Positions 8,021-18,900 of a DNA stretch of 47,226 bases are shown here, piece by piece. Both the position numbers and the translations under genes were made by a program. Below the pieces are notes generated by a model. It did no database searches. It worked only from the letters and a program-made list of their open reading frames with translations, and was not told the DNA's origin. Origin of the DNA: Stenomitos frigidus ULC18 (GTDB taxonomy: Bacteria; Cyanobacteriota; Cyanobacteriia; Leptolyngbyales; Leptolyngbyaceae); NCBI RefSeq assembly GCF_003003795.1, contig NZ_PVWK01000105.1, positions 1-47,226 of the forward strand, read 5' to 3'. Every line of letters begins with the position of its first letter. Position 1 is the first letter of the stretch.

Positions 8021-8824
8021 CTACAGTCTCCTTTCACTGCTGAGCATTTGACGATAGGCTAGCCAGCCCGCGCCGACCATCAAACCGGTAAAACCAACCA
8101 AAAACCACAGATGGGGCGCTACTGCATCCCTGCTGAAAGTCGGCGCTGAAGCGACTGTCAGTGCCTCGATCATGTGATAAATCGGGTTGTAGCGGGCGAC
8201 TTGCCGCAGCGCTTCGGGGAAAAACTCGATCGGAATAAAGGCACCGCCGAGTAAGAGCACTGGCACGCCCAATGCCGCAATCAAGGCGTTTACATCTTCG
8301 GTGCGACGGGCTAACTTTGCACCAATGCAAAACCCGGCACCGACATACGCCATCATGCTCAAACTAATAATCAGCAAACTGAGAGGCAGTGAGCCTTTGA
8401 ATTCGGAGCCCGTGAAAGCCGCGATCGCGTAAACCAGCAACGTCTGCCCCAAGCCAATCGCCCCGTACGCGAGAAAAATGCCTAGGAAATAAGCAATTCC
8501 CTGCAGTGGCGAAATCATCAACTGTTTGAGCGTTCGCTGTTCACGCTCGGCCACAATCGTCGCGATACTGCCACCCAGACAGCTAAAAAATAAGGCAGTG
8601 CCAACCAGACAAGGAGGCACCGATTGGGCGAAAGCTGCGGCTGTAGAAAGCTGCGATCGCTCGGTGAGAATCAGGCTATTAACAATCAAAATCGAGGCTG
8701 GAAACACGACCCAACAGATGAGACTTACTTTGCGTCGCCACATTTCCAGCAAAATGCGCTGGGCGATCGCCGTCATGCCCAACCAATCGCGCCAGAGTCG
8801 TTGTTGTCTCGCTTGTCCGTACAT
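8021..8824 (-). CDS. ABC-2 type transporter permease
   Basis: The 267-residue protein starts at the ATG at 8824 (MYGQARQQRLWRDW); an upstream in-frame start at 8941 would overlap the crtW coding region and add unconserved sequence. Six hydrophobic segments are visible, with the family features EREQRTLKQLMISPL in the cytosolic loop after the second segment and GAFIPIEFFPEALRQVARYNPIYHMIEAL between the last two segments, both typical of ABC-2 (DrrB/NodJ-like) exporters. It lies 40 bases downstream of crtW and five bases upstream of the ATPase gene, all on the minus strand. Two copies of permease and ATPase would make the exporter. Confidence 0.9.
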   Translation of the reverse strand: MYGQARQQRLWRDWLGMTAIAQRILLEMWRRKVSLICWVVFPASILIVNSLILTERSQLSTAAAFAQSVPPCLVGTALFFSCLGGSIATIVAEREQRTLKQLMISPLQGIAYFLGIFLAYGAIGLGQTLLVYAIAAFTGSEFKGSLPLSLLIISLSMMAYVGAGFCIGAKLARRTEDVNALIAALGVPVLLLGGAFIPIEFFPEALRQVARYNPIYHMIEALTVASAPTFSRDAVAPHLWFLVGFTGLMVGAGWLAYRQMLSSERRL

Positions 8825-8864
8825 AAGTGATCGAAGGTGAATAAGCAGCGTAACACTGAAGAGG

Positions 8865-9665
8865 CTAGGTGCGGTTTGTGATTGTGGGCAGTTGCCACCA
8901 CGGCACATCAGGATACTCGTGATGCTCCGCGTGATAGCCAAAATGGTAGCAGGTCACGAACGACCAAACGTAGGGGCGGTAAGTGCTATTGGCACGAAAG
9001 ATGTTTTGATAACCATTCGCAGGCTCGCGATGTACCAAAAACGTGCCGAAATAGAAAAGTTGCCACGAACTTAAGAGCGATGGTACAGCCCAAAACAAAA
9101 CTAAATTCGGTTCCGCGACTTGCAGTACTTGATGCATCAAATGATACGTCGCCGTAATCCCAAGGCACTGCCGCCAGCCCCAATAGCGGGTCATAAACCG
9201 CACGTACCAGAGCAGCCTATGCGCCTTTTTGTCATGATGAAAGTCAGGATCGCGATCGCTCGCAGGATTCTGATGGTGTTGCCAGTGTGCAGTACGTAAT
9301 TTGTGATAAGGCAAGTAGCCGTACAAAAGCAGCGCCAGTCGCCCAATGATGTGGTTGAGTTGAAGGCATTGTGGTGCTACACAATCATGCATGGCGTCAT
9401 GAGCGGTAATAAACAGCCCCGTATAAAGGAAGGTCTGCCAGAGCACTGCAGGTATGATCCAGACGACAGGCTGTGTATGCCAATCGACTCTGAGCAACAG
9501 CACCAAACTGATTGCCCACACAGCCATAATGAGGCTGGCAATGACCAACCCATAGGGCTTGTCTGTGGTTGTTACTGATGGCGTCGATCGTGCAAACTGG
9601 CGTTGATCACCAGCCATTACCGTCAAGCTTGACTCCGCGTCAAAGCGTCTTGTTTCATTCAACAC
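8865..9665 (-). CDS. crtW: Beta-carotene ketolase, CrtW type (fatty-acid-desaturase fold)
   Basis: The protein (266 residues from the GTG at 9665; 250 from the ATG at 9617) is a membrane di-iron oxygenase. Three histidine boxes are in the expected order: HDAMH (89-93), HWQHH (127-131) and HAEHH (245-249), with four hydrophobic segments between them. The sequence LFITAHDAMHDCVAPQ and the DPDFHHD block after the second box match CrtW ketolases rather than acyl-lipid desaturases or CrtR hydroxylases. CrtW adds 4-keto groups to beta-ionone rings, giving echinenone and canthaxanthin, pigments used in photoprotection and by the orange carotenoid protein. It is the first gene of a minus-strand cluster with an ABC-2 exporter. 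The start is uncertain; neither candidate has a strong ribosome binding site. Confidence 0.85.
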   Translation of the reverse strand: MLNETRRFDAESSLTVMAGDQRQFARSTPSVTTTDKPYGLVIASLIMAVWAISLVLLLRVDWHTQPVVWIIPAVLWQTFLYTGLFITAHDAMHDCVAPQCLQLNHIIGRLALLLYGYLPYHKLRTAHWQHHQNPASDRDPDFHHDKKAHRLLWYVRFMTRYWGWRQCLGITATYHLMHQVLQVAEPNLVLFWAVPSLLSSWQLFYFGTFLVHREPANGYQNIFRANSTYRPYVWSFVTCYHFGYHAEHHEYPDVPWWQLPTITNRT

Positions 9666-9721
9666 GAAGATGCGTCCATACTAGATTGCTCCTAGAGATA
9701 ACAACGACAGGCAAAATTTAT

Positions 9722-9831
9722 GGGTCAGGCAATCACTCAAGCAGGTCGATCGTAGGAGCACGATCGACCAGACAAACCTGCTTTTGCTTGACTATCGTTG
9801 ACGTAACGGTAAACAGCGAAGTGCCTGACCC
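9722..9831. repeat. Nested inverted repeats, 110 bp, MITE-like
   Basis: Outer arms GGGTCAGGCA (9722-9731) and TGCCTGACCC (9822-9831) are exact reverse complements. Inside are AAGCAGGT/ACCTGCTT arms and a central hairpin GGTCGATCG (9744-9752), eight-base loop, CGATCGACC (9761-9769). The whole could fold as one long branched hairpin in the space between divergent crtW and rnhA. Size and terminal repeats suggest a miniature inverted-repeat element; no flanking duplication was confirmed. Confidence 0.55.
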
Positions 9832-9957
9832 CTAACGACGGAGCTTTAAGCTTCACTCTGAGATACATAATAAGGGCAAGCAAACTAAAAATTGAAACAA
9901 TTCTTTTCGCGATCGTCCATATGCTAACCTGAATAGTCCTTTTGTAATGGCGTGACG

Positions 9958-10446
9958 ATGGCTGACTGCTCAAAAATCCAGGCGATTTATACCGATGGCG
10001 CGTGTTCTGGCAACCCCGGTCCAGGCGGCTGGGGCACCGTAGTTTATTTTGTGGATGGTTCGGTTCACGAAATGGGTGGAGTCAAGACACACACCACCAA
10101 TAATCAAATGGAAATGCAAGCGGCGATCGCGGCACTTCAGTTTCTTAAAGACGTTAGCTATACAGACCCGATCGAACTCTACACCGATAGCGAATACGTC
10201 AAAAACGGCATCACGCAATGGATTCACGGCTGGAAGAAAAAAGGTTGGAAAACCTCGACGGGTAAACCCGTCCTTAACCCTGAACTTTGGCAGCAGTTAG
10301 ACGCGCTCAATTCACCAAAAGTCCAGTGGCGCTACGTGCGTGGGCATACTGGCAATGTTGGCAACGAACGCTGTGACGTAATCGCCCGTGCTTTCTCACT
10401 CGGCAAGGTGCCACCACTCAAGCAGTTACCACTCCCGTTAGTCTAA
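9958..10446 (+). CDS. rnhA: Ribonuclease HI
   Basis: RNase HI cleaves the RNA strand of RNA-DNA hybrids during replication and R-loop removal. The 162-residue protein shows the full catalytic set: the first Asp in [17 protein letters not shown], the Glu in [13 protein letters not shown], the Asp in LYTDSEYV, and the last Asp in [16 protein letters not shown], with the basic handle [15 protein letters not shown] between. Start chosen at the ATG at 9958; a GTG six bases upstream in frame would add two residues. It is a single gene, divergent from crtW and convergent with glyS. Confidence 0.93.
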   Translation: MADCSKIQAIYTDGACSGNPGPGGWGTVVYFVDGSVHEMGGVKTHTTNNQMEMQAAIAALQFLKDVSYTDPIELYTDSEYVKNGITQWIHGWKKKGWKTSTGKPVLNPELWQQLDALNSPKVQWRYVRGHTGNVGNERCDVIARAFSLGKVPPLKQLPLPLV

Positions 10447-10674
10447 ATGGTCGCTTTACAGCGATCGCCCCTGCATGATTGGCTCAAGCGCGATCACGTT
10501 TGGCGGCGGCGACTTCACAATCTTGTTTGGCAGTGCTAGCTTGAGGGGTGATGCATGCGGTCGCTAAAGCTAACACCTGCGCTTGATGCGGCGTGACAAT
10601 CAGGAGCAGCATGGCACTATGAGGTGAGTGCCCCTCTTGTCAAAATTTGAATTTGGCATTGCTGGATGCACCCG

Positions 10675-12819
10675 TCAGCTTTTGACGATCGCCCCAAAGT
10701 CTGCCAGCACTCGTGCATGGTTTCGCAACACACCTAGCAGGTTCAACCGATTTTGCTTAATCGCTGGATCTGCGTCCATCACCAAGACGCTCTCAGCACC
10801 ATCAAAGAAGCGGCTCAGTGTGGGTGTCATTTGGCTCAGCGTGACAACTAATTTTTGGTAATCCTGCTGTCCTTGCATTAAATGGTGCAACTCACTAAGG
10901 GCATCATAAAACGCCTGTTCAGAGTCTTTTTGAAACAAGCTAGTCTGGACAACTGCTGAAGGGTCTAGCTGGCGAGTCTCTAGATTGCCCTGTGCAGCCA
11001 GCCGCGAGGCCCGGTTGACAATTTCGTAGATGGTTGCCAGGGTGCCATCGTCACGACGAGCTTGTAGGAAGAGCGCCCGATCGCGAACATCCAGCAGGTC
11101 TTTTAATGCCCGTTCCGCATATTCTGGATCGTTTTCGCCTAACACCGCATTCACCAGGTCATAGTCAACCTGCTGATCATCCTGAAGCAGCGTGCGAATG
11201 CGTTGCAGCATAAAGTCTTGCAGTTGTTGCCGCAGGGTTGACAGGTTGAGTTTGGTGACAGAGGCAAAGGCTTCGATAAAGGTAGTGGTGCTTTGCTGGA
11301 GTAACTCATCCACATTCAAGGGCAAATTCGCCGCCCAGATGATATGGACGATCGCAGTGGCGGCACGGCGCAACGCGAAGGGATCGGAAGAACCGGTTGG
11401 CAACAGACCTAAGCCAAAAATGCTGACCAACGTATCGAAACGGTCTGCCAAGCCAACGACTTGTCCTGCGAGTGATTGGGGCAAACGGTCTCCAGCTCCT
11501 TTGGGCAAATAGTGCTCGAAAATGGCGGTGGCGACAGCCTCCGTCTCGCCACTGGTCAGCGCATACTTTTGACCCATCACGCCCTGTAGCTCTGGAAATT
11601 CGCCGACCATTTGGGTGACTAGATCCGCTTTACAAAGTAAGGCAGCGCGGTCAATATCTTCGTGGTGTTTTATATGAAGCTGTGCGGCAATGAGCGCAGT
11701 ATTGCTACAAATGCGATCGACCTTTGCGCGAACGGAGCCCAAACTTTCTTGAAAGGTGACGGTTTCTAGCTTGGGCAGGTAGCTTTCGAGGGGGGCAGTG
11801 CGATCGGCATCGAAAAAGAATTTGCCATCCGACAACCGGGCACGGATCACACGTTCATTGCCAGACGCAATAATGTCAGCCTTGGCCGGATCACCATTTG
11901 CAACAGTGATGAAGTACGGCAAAAGTTCGATCGAATCAGCCTGTTTGAGCACGGGAAAGTACCGCTGGTGGCTCTCCATCTCGGTTGTGATGACCTCAGA
12001 CGGTAGCTCTAGAAACGCTGGTTCAAACTTGCCCACGACCACCGTCGGCCACTCCACCAGGTTAGTCACTTCACGCAGTAACCCAGACGAGATCACGGCC
12101 ACTCCATTGACTTTAGCTCCGGCCGCGTGCACTTGCTGCTGAATGGTTTCCTGGCGCTGCTCTGGGTCTACAGCAACAAAAGCAGACTCCAGAACACTGA
12201 CATACGCTTTGGCATGAGCCAGCTCGATCGGTTGAGGATGCAGGACACGGTGCCCCTGGGAGTAGCGATCGCTGGTGCAGGTTTCAGACCCACTGACAAG
12301 GGTGATCGGCAATACGGTTTCATCTAACAGTGCCACTAGCCAGCGGATCGGGCGCGAAAAGCGCCGATCGCCATCGCCCCAGACCATAAACCGCTTGCCC
12401 TGAAGTGTGGTGATCCACTCAGGCACCAGTTTTTGCAACAGATCAGCGGTTGGCTGTCCAGCAATCGTTTTGCGGACAAACACAAATTCTCCTTTTTCAG
12501 TGGGGCGGATTTCCAGGTCAGAGAGTGCGACCTTCTGCTTTTGGGCAAAGCCTTCTGCCGCTTTCGTCGGCTGACCGTCTTTAAAGGCCGCTTGCGCTGA
12601 TGGCCCTTTAATGTCTTCTTCCTGATCGGGCTGCTGTACAGGCAACCCTTTGATTAAGACGGCTAGTCGTCGCGGAGTCCCATAAAACTCGATCGCCGTT
12701 GGCTGCAGATGGTGCTCCTGTAGCGTTTGGGGTATCCGCGATCGCCATTGAGTAAGGGCCTCATCCACGAACCCTGCAGGCAATTCCTCAGTTCCAACTT
12801 CGAGCAAAAACGTTGCCAT
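10675..12819 (-). CDS. glyS: Glycine--tRNA ligase, beta subunit
   Basis: This is the beta subunit of the bacterial alpha2beta2 glycyl-tRNA synthetase, needed with GlyQ (not in this window) to charge tRNA-Gly. The 714-residue protein has the characteristic start [18 protein letters not shown], the block [12 protein letters not shown], the sequence [13 protein letters not shown], and a C-terminal DALR-like anticodon-binding region ending [11 protein letters not shown]. Length is normal for the family (about 690-720). The ATG at 12819 begins MATFLLEVG and is preferred to a TTG nine bases upstream. Confidence 0.95.
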   Translation of the reverse strand: MATFLLEVGTEELPAGFVDEALTQWRSRIPQTLQEHHLQPTAIEFYGTPRRLAVLIKGLPVQQPDQEEDIKGPSAQAAFKDGQPTKAAEGFAQKQKVALSDLEIRPTEKGEFVFVRKTIAGQPTADLLQKLVPEWITTLQGKRFMVWGDGDRRFSRPIRWLVALLDETVLPITLVSGSETCTSDRYSQGHRVLHPQPIELAHAKAYVSVLESAFVAVDPEQRQETIQQQVHAAGAKVNGVAVISSGLLREVTNLVEWPTVVVGKFEPAFLELPSEVITTEMESHQRYFPVLKQADSIELLPYFITVANGDPAKADIIASGNERVIRARLSDGKFFFDADRTAPLESYLPKLETVTFQESLGSVRAKVDRICSNTALIAAQLHIKHHEDIDRAALLCKADLVTQMVGEFPELQGVMGQKYALTSGETEAVATAIFEHYLPKGAGDRLPQSLAGQVVGLADRFDTLVSIFGLGLLPTGSSDPFALRRAATAIVHIIWAANLPLNVDELLQQSTTTFIEAFASVTKLNLSTLRQQLQDFMLQRIRTLLQDDQQVDYDLVNAVLGENDPEYAERALKDLLDVRDRALFLQARRDDGTLATIYEIVNRASRLAAQGNLETRQLDPSAVVQTSLFQKDSEQAFYDALSELHHLMQGQQDYQKLVVTLSQMTPTLSRFFDGAESVLVMDADPAIKQNRLNLLGVLRNHARVLADFGAIVKS

Positions 12820-13035
12820 AACTCCCAAACCTAACGCCAGACAGCTTTCAATTCCATCAGTTTACCGTGCTGGAAGACTGTGGGGGGTGATTCACAGTTT
12901 AGAGTTCGCCCATGCTGGTCTTGCCATATGCCTGCTTCCCAACGTCTAGGGTCTGCATTGGGAAACAGCATCCAGACGTCAACATGCCTGTCCCCCCTGC
13001 TTCCCGACTCCTCTCTACCTTTGCTGCTACAGATC

Positions 13036-15447
13036 TCATTGCGGCGACTTAGGTGGCTTGCTTGTCGGTACAGGGTTCTTCGTTGGCGCTGAAGACTCTG
13101 GAGTCGGCGATGAAGAGGCACACGCTCCTAGCTGTGATACTTTCAAACCCAGGTTTTGAGTGACGAATGGAGCGATCGCGTCCTGTTCAATCCAACCCGT
13201 TTCTCCAGCTGGCAAGACCGCTTTTGGCACAGGTGACGGGGGTTTATTAGCAGGCGATGGGAGCGTCAGCGGGGGTATAGAGCAGACTTTGAGCCTTAAC
13301 CAATAGCCGCGATCGGAAATTGCCTGGCGGCTTGATAGCTGTAACACGCTCCCAGTCGGAATCGTACCCAGACGAGTGCGTGCCGCTTTGGGGAGATTGG
13401 GCCGGTTGGGCTGACTCCATAGGACGAGCGGCTTTTCGGTTGCTGGCGTCGGTTCCACTGTGGCCTGACCAACCTGTAAAAATGACCCCACAGTTAACGC
13501 TTCTGTAGAAGGCAGGGGCAGGGGGCTGGGCTCGGTGGGGGTAGGCTCTGGTGGTACAATTACAACACTTGCTTCAGGTAAGAGGCGCGGCTGTAAACCG
13601 AGTAGCGACGCTGCCCATAAACGAACGTCAGGTGACAAAGCGCCACCTAGCCCCAGCACAACCAGTAATGCCAATAAAATTGCTAAGGGTCTAATCGATG
13701 GTTTGTGGGTCGGTAGAATTTGAGTCTTAGTCTGAGTCTGAATCTGAGTCTTAGCTGCGGGAACGTAAGCTTGTGTCGCAACGGTTGCCTGTGCAGCCCC
13801 AATGCTAGGAACGTCCAGGGGCACGCTCAACGGTATTGCCTCCGATCGCGACTGTGGCAAAACCTGACAATGCAAAAGTCCGATCGTGACATTGTCATGC
13901 CCATTTTTGCTGTTCGCGATCGCCAGTAAGCGCTGACTTGCCGTAGCGACATCTACCTTGCCTTCTAAAATTGGTAAGAGTTCGCTCTGCCAGTATTCAT
14001 CGACGCGATCGTGGTCACTTAGTCCATCCGAGCAGAGCAAGAATACACAGTCTTCATCCAGTACAAAACGCTGCACAGTCGGATGCAACAAGGTTGAGGC
14101 ACCCATACCCAACGCCTGTACTAAAGAGCCAGAACCCGGTTGCTGGAGTGCCTCGCGGTACAAGACGTAACCCAGTCGCACCTCACGCGCTGCCAGGTCA
14201 TCGTCCAGCGTCACCTGATGACAGCCAGTGCGGGTGATTCGGTAAATGCGGCTGTCGCCCACATGAGTGAGATAGAGCTCATGGACGTAAGCAAGCGCCA
14301 TGACGAGCGTTGTACCCATCCGCTGTCGTTCTTGCCGCTGCTCGCTGTCATTGCGCTGACTGATGACATCATTGGCTGTCAGTGTTGCCTGTTCTAGCTG
14401 CAGCATTAAGGCCGTTGGTTCAATGGCGCTCCCTGGTTGCGGCAGGGATTGTAATTGCTGCTGCAGCGTCGCGATCGCTAAATTTGATGCCACGCTACCG
14501 CCTTCGTGACCGCCAATGCCATCACAAACAATGACCAACGGTGGGTTTTGCCCAGGATCGACACGCTGCAAGACCGTTCCTCCTGGTGGATAACAGGCGT
14601 CTTCATTCCGTTGACGGCTCGGTCCCTGGTCAGTCAGGGTCGCCACTTGGATTTGACGAAACTGCGATCGGCCACTTTCAGCCAACGCTCGATCGAGCAG
14701 CGCGACGAGTTGTTCAGCATTCCTGATCTGCCCCTGCTGCATGAGCTGACAAAGCTCACCCAAAAAAATAGCAATGGCTGGCTGTGCTGTGGGTTGCCAC
14801 TGCTTCCAAAGCTGTCCCAACGACGCTAGCGTGACGGATGCCCTACCGTCAGACTGCAGCGACAACAACCGCACCAGACCGCCCTCTACCCGCAGTAGTT
14901 CTGGCTGAAGGAGTGTTGAAGCAACCCCCTCGCTGGCAAGCGGCTCCCAAAGGTGCGCTAGCTGCCACAGCCAGTTAAGCTGACGGAAGGTCGGACTCTC
15001 CGCCCAAACAGCCGTTAGTGCTGGCATCAGTTGTCCTTCAAGGGACGCCAACGAATCGCTCACGACACCCTCTGTGTACAGTGGCGCTTGCTCTAGGAGT
15101 AAAAGGGCCCCCCCACGTTTGGGCAGTGACTCTACCACCCCATACACCTGGGGCACATGCAGTTGATAAGGCACTAAGCGCAGATACGGCTCAAGGTCTG
15201 GTGAAAGCTCCGCAGGCGAGTGCGGCAGTCGTCCCGGTTGCGTGTCTAGCACAATGCTGGTCTGTTTGACGCTATAGCGCCCAGCCAATAGCTCACCCGA
15301 TCGATAGGCCTCGATACCTTTACCCACTGCCCATAAGTAACGCTTTGGCAAATGGGTACGACATTGCTGACAGAAACGATGGCTCTCTGGGTTAGGAGCC
15401 TGACAAAGATGATTGGGGCAGTAGATTGTTACCGTATCGCTTTGCAT
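13036..15447 (-). CDS. PP2C-family serine/threonine phosphatase with N-terminal zinc ribbon
   Basis: The 803-residue protein has four parts. Residues 1-35 form a zinc ribbon (C10, C15, C26, C29; CPNHLC and CQQC). Residues about 50-250 resemble a degenerate kinase-like or regulatory domain without kinase motifs. Residues about 265-510 are a PP2C phosphatase with the metal-binding motifs DQGPSRQRNEDA, VIVCDGIGGHEGG, THVGDSRIYRI and LLCSDGLSD, and a final Asp in NGHDNVTIGLL. One membrane segment follows (RPLAILLALLVVLGLGGAL), then a Pro-rich linker and an SH3-like extracytoplasmic domain. It probably dephosphorylates proteins in the cytosol in response to an external signal. Members of this architecture are common in cyanobacteria. 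It lies upstream of glyS on the same strand, about 215 bases away. Confidence 0.85.
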   Translation of the reverse strand: MQSDTVTIYCPNHLCQAPNPESHRFCQQCRTHLPKRYLWAVGKGIEAYRSGELLAGRYSVKQTSIVLDTQPGRLPHSPAELSPDLEPYLRLVPYQLHVPQVYGVVESLPKRGGALLLLEQAPLYTEGVVSDSLASLEGQLMPALTAVWAESPTFRQLNWLWQLAHLWEPLASEGVASTLLQPELLRVEGGLVRLLSLQSDGRASVTLASLGQLWKQWQPTAQPAIAIFLGELCQLMQQGQIRNAEQLVALLDRALAESGRSQFRQIQVATLTDQGPSRQRNEDACYPPGGTVLQRVDPGQNPPLVIVCDGIGGHEGGSVASNLAIATLQQQLQSLPQPGSAIEPTALMLQLEQATLTANDVISQRNDSEQRQERQRMGTTLVMALAYVHELYLTHVGDSRIYRITRTGCHQVTLDDDLAAREVRLGYVLYREALQQPGSGSLVQALGMGASTLLHPTVQRFVLDEDCVFLLCSDGLSDHDRVDEYWQSELLPILEGKVDVATASQRLLAIANSKNGHDNVTIGLLHCQVLPQSRSEAIPLSVPLDVPSIGAAQATVATQAYVPAAKTQIQTQTKTQILPTHKPSIRPLAILLALLVVLGLGGALSPDVRLWAASLLGLQPRLLPEASVVIVPPEPTPTEPSPLPLPSTEALTVGSFLQVGQATVEPTPATEKPLVLWSQPNRPNLPKAARTRLGTIPTGSVLQLSSRQAISDRGYWLRLKVCSIPPLTLPSPANKPPSPVPKAVLPAGETGWIEQDAIAPFVTQNLGLKVSQLGACASSSPTPESSAPTKNPVPTSKPPKSPQ

Positions 15448-15710
15448 GAAAAATCCTTGCCAGGTCTATTGCGCTCATTCAGCCACACGTCCAAAGCACC
15501 TGACACAGATCCAACTGCAAAACATGACTGGCCTTTTTGATCTCCGCATCAGCTAGATCCCATGCTGAATGACTCAGGCGTTATCTAGTTTTCGGCGTTG
15601 TTGCTAAATGTTTCCTTATGTTAAACCCAGGAAGCAGATTCGGCGTGGCCAACTGATCGAGAAATCGGTTTGCGGTTTGCGGGCCTCGCCCTGTGCCTGG
15701 CTCAAAATCG

Positions 15711-15947
15711 CTACTCACTTTCGGGCGGGACTGTCTCTGGTAGAAGACCACTCTGTATTATCAAACGGGGATACACCAAGATAAAAAAGCCCATCCAGGT
15801 CAGCACTGGAATCGCTACAATGACCGTCAACCAAACCATCCGCAGCAGTCCCCAACTCCCACCAATTAGCGCCATACCCGTCAACAGAATTGACCAGGGT
15901 TGGCACCACCACGGTTTATGTGTCCAGATATTATCAGGCTTACTCAT
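15711..15947 (-). CDS. DUF6737-like small membrane protein
   Basis: This 78-residue protein has the sequence WTHKPWWCQPWSILLTG near its N-terminus, then two hydrophobic segments (residues about 20-37 and 39-58), and ends in a short polar tail. The KPWWCQPWSI block is the feature by which I recall the cyanobacterial DUF6737 family. Its function is unknown. It starts 40 bases downstream of the NB-ARC/WD40 gene on the same strand, so co-transcription is possible. Confidence 0.7.
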   Translation of the reverse strand: MSKPDNIWTHKPWWCQPWSILLTGMALIGGSWGLLRMVWLTVIVAIPVLTWMGFFILVYPRLIIQSGLLPETVPPESE

Positions 15948-15987
15948 GGTCAGGGTTTACTCATGATCAGGCTTACTCACTGTCACT

Positions 15988-18900
15988 TTACAGCACCATC
16001 GCACCAAGGCTTTTTAGAGTCGCGATCGCACCCTCTGTCAATCCGGTCACTCCAGTGATATTCATCCCTTCGTAGAGTCGATCAGGGCGAAACATCTTCA
16101 GGCAACGTCCCGTTTGCACATCCCAGAGACGAATGGTTTCATCCAGGCTGCCGCTAGCGAGGATTTGCTGTTGCGATGCCAATTTTGCTAATGGCTGAAC
16201 AGGCAGAAAAACAACTGACGTTACACCACTGGTATGCCCTTCCAGCACACGTAAACATTGACCCGTTGTGACATCCCAGAGGCGAATGATGCGATCGCTG
16301 CGCCCGCTTGCCAGGATGCTGCCATCGGGACTGAAGGCGATCGACCCGTGAATGCCGCTATGTCCTAGCATCTGGCGTAAACACTCCCCCGACTGGGCAT
16401 CCCAGACTTTAACAACCTGGTCATTGCCAATACTTGCGAACCAATGCCCCTGGGGATGGAAGGCAACGCACCAGGCATGGCCGCCATGATCGGCTTCTAT
16501 GGTTCGGAAACAGTCGCCGGTCTCCAGATCCCACCATCGCAGGCGATCGTCGTTCCCCGCACTGACAAAGTAGTGTTCCTGGGGATGAAAGGCAAGCCCC
16601 AGCAAATAGGCAGCGGCAGCGAGCGTCATGCTCCTGATACACTCACCCGTTTGGCTATCCCAAACATGGATGGTCGCATCAAAACTGCTGCCGCTCACCA
16701 GGTCACCTTGTGGGCTAAAGCCCAGCGCTTGAATCCAGGAATTATTCCGCAGCAGCGTCTGCAGACATTGCCCACTCTCCACATCCCAGACCTTGATTTC
16801 GCCATTGAGGCTACTACTAGCAAGCCGCTTGCCCTCTGGATGAAAGGCAACTTTCCAGATACCCCCCGTATGCCCTGTGAGCGTTTTAATACAGTACCCA
16901 GACTCGTCCCACAGCCGGATGCGGTTGCCCAGCCCGCCACTGGCAAGCAGGTGTCTGTGAGGATGGCACGCGATCGAGCGAATGCCCATATCGCTCCCCT
17001 GAATCGTTTTAAGGCAGTGGTTCGCAATCGTGAGCTGGCTGGTGGGAGAGAGGATGACAGAAGCATCGGTTCCTGGCTCGTCTCGTGCGATGCGGTTGAT
17101 CTGCCAAAACCGGACGGTTTGATCGAAGCTGGCACTGATCAGGATTTGCTCGGCGGCCGCAATCTTGCCCTGAACCGGAGTGGCAGTAAAGGCCACCGCC
17201 CAGACGTGATCAAGGTGTGCCTGCAACACAGTGAGGCACTGCCCTGTAGCAACCTCCCAGAGGCGAATGGTGCGATCGTTGCTACTGCTGGCAAGCCATT
17301 GACCATCGGGACTGAAGCTGACGCTTGTGACTTCAGCCGTATGCCCCAGCAGCGTTTGCAGGCAGATTCCTGTTGCCAGATCCCAGATTTTGATGGACTG
17401 GTCAAAGCTGGCGCTAGCGAAGCGATCGCCCTGGGGATGCACACTCACCGTCCAGACCATCCCCGTGTGCCCCGTCAGCGTTCTGAGACAAACGCCTTGC
17501 TCAAGATCCCAAAGCCTGAGGGTATGATCTTGACTGCCGCTGATGAGGAGTGGGTGACCAGTTCCCTCAGCTGTATCGGTTGAGTGCGGCACAAAGGCAA
17601 GGGTCGTGGCTTGTCCGGTGTGCCCAATGAGCGTTTTAAGCCGTTGCCCGGTTTGCCAATGCCATAGATGAATCGCGCGATCGGCATCGCCCACGCTATT
17701 CGCCAAGATGAGTCCGTCGGGGCTAAAGGCCTGCGCCCAGACGGGGCCTTTGCCTTGCCAGGTCTGAAGACAATTGCCAGTCGTCATGTCCCAGAATTTG
17801 ATGGTGTGGTCGTGGCTTCCCGTGACCAGAGTGCGCCCGTCTTGGGTGAAGTTCAGACCAAAGACATGAGCGGTATGGGCTGGAAGGGTGAGCAAGGGCT
17901 GTTGGGTTGAGACTTGCCACATCTGCACCGTGCCGTTCTCATTGCCGAGCGCCACTCGATCGCCCGTCGGGCTGACCGCTAACGCCGTGGGGAGGTTCAA
18001 CGGTTCGGCAAACTGGCAGTCAACGAGATGAGCATGAGACAGGTTCACCTGATGTAAGGGACCATCTTGCAAACACGCCTGCCGAACAGTGAGATGAGAA
18101 ACGTCAGACCCTGTCAGGTCAAGCTTGAGGTGCTGCGACAGATTGAGCCAGTTCCCAGCACCATAACCCGCTTGACTCACGGTCGCGTCGTGAAGTTGCT
18201 GAAGAAGATGTTGCAGTTGGGCGCTCAGAGCGGTCTGGCTGCCAAAACGCGCCAGCAGTCGATCGCCCAATGGTTTGAGAATCACCCGAATCTGGCTTTC
18301 CCGCACATAGTCTTTGGCCGTCGCTTTGATGAGGGCATGGGACAGAAAAAGCTCGGGCGATCGCTGTCGTATTTCCTCACACACGTGATCAATAAACGCA
18401 TCGGTGACGTATTCCATCACAACGGGCTGTTGCGTAAAACGGGCATTATTTTGCTCAATCAAGCTCCGTCGTGCCAGAGATTCTAACGTTTCCAGCAAGC
18501 GCGATCGGGGTACGGACGGCACCAGATCGGACTGCAAAGCGGCGATCGTCACCCACTCGCGATTGATTGCCAGCCAGAGCATCACCTGCTTCTCCAAAAG
18601 CGTGAGGCGCTGATATTGCTGATCGAGCAACCGACGGATGCCATTAAAGACTGTGGTTTCTTCTTGCAAAAAGGCATCGACATCGCCCCCAAAGAGCTCT
18701 CGAATCGAGGTGGCGACAATCTTGAGCGCCAGCGGGTTGCCGCTATAAACCCCCAGCAATCTCTGTCTGCCGACATTGGAGGACGAAAGCCCGATCGCGT
18801 CGAACAAATGATCGGTTGCGGTCGTTGGTAAGCCAGGTAGAGCAAACGATCGCACGGGTAGGGTTTCTCCTTCCAAATTGGCGATCGTTTCGGGCTTCTC

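Noticed and set aside
8825-8941. Upstream start for the ABC-2 permease
   Set aside because: It would overlap the end of crtW by 77 bases and add residues unlike the permease family N-terminus.
16444-17583. 379-codon open frame on the plus strand
   Set aside because: It lies wholly antisense to the WD40 part of the NB-ARC gene, whose repeated codon pattern keeps the opposite strand open; no ribosome binding site or recognisable family.
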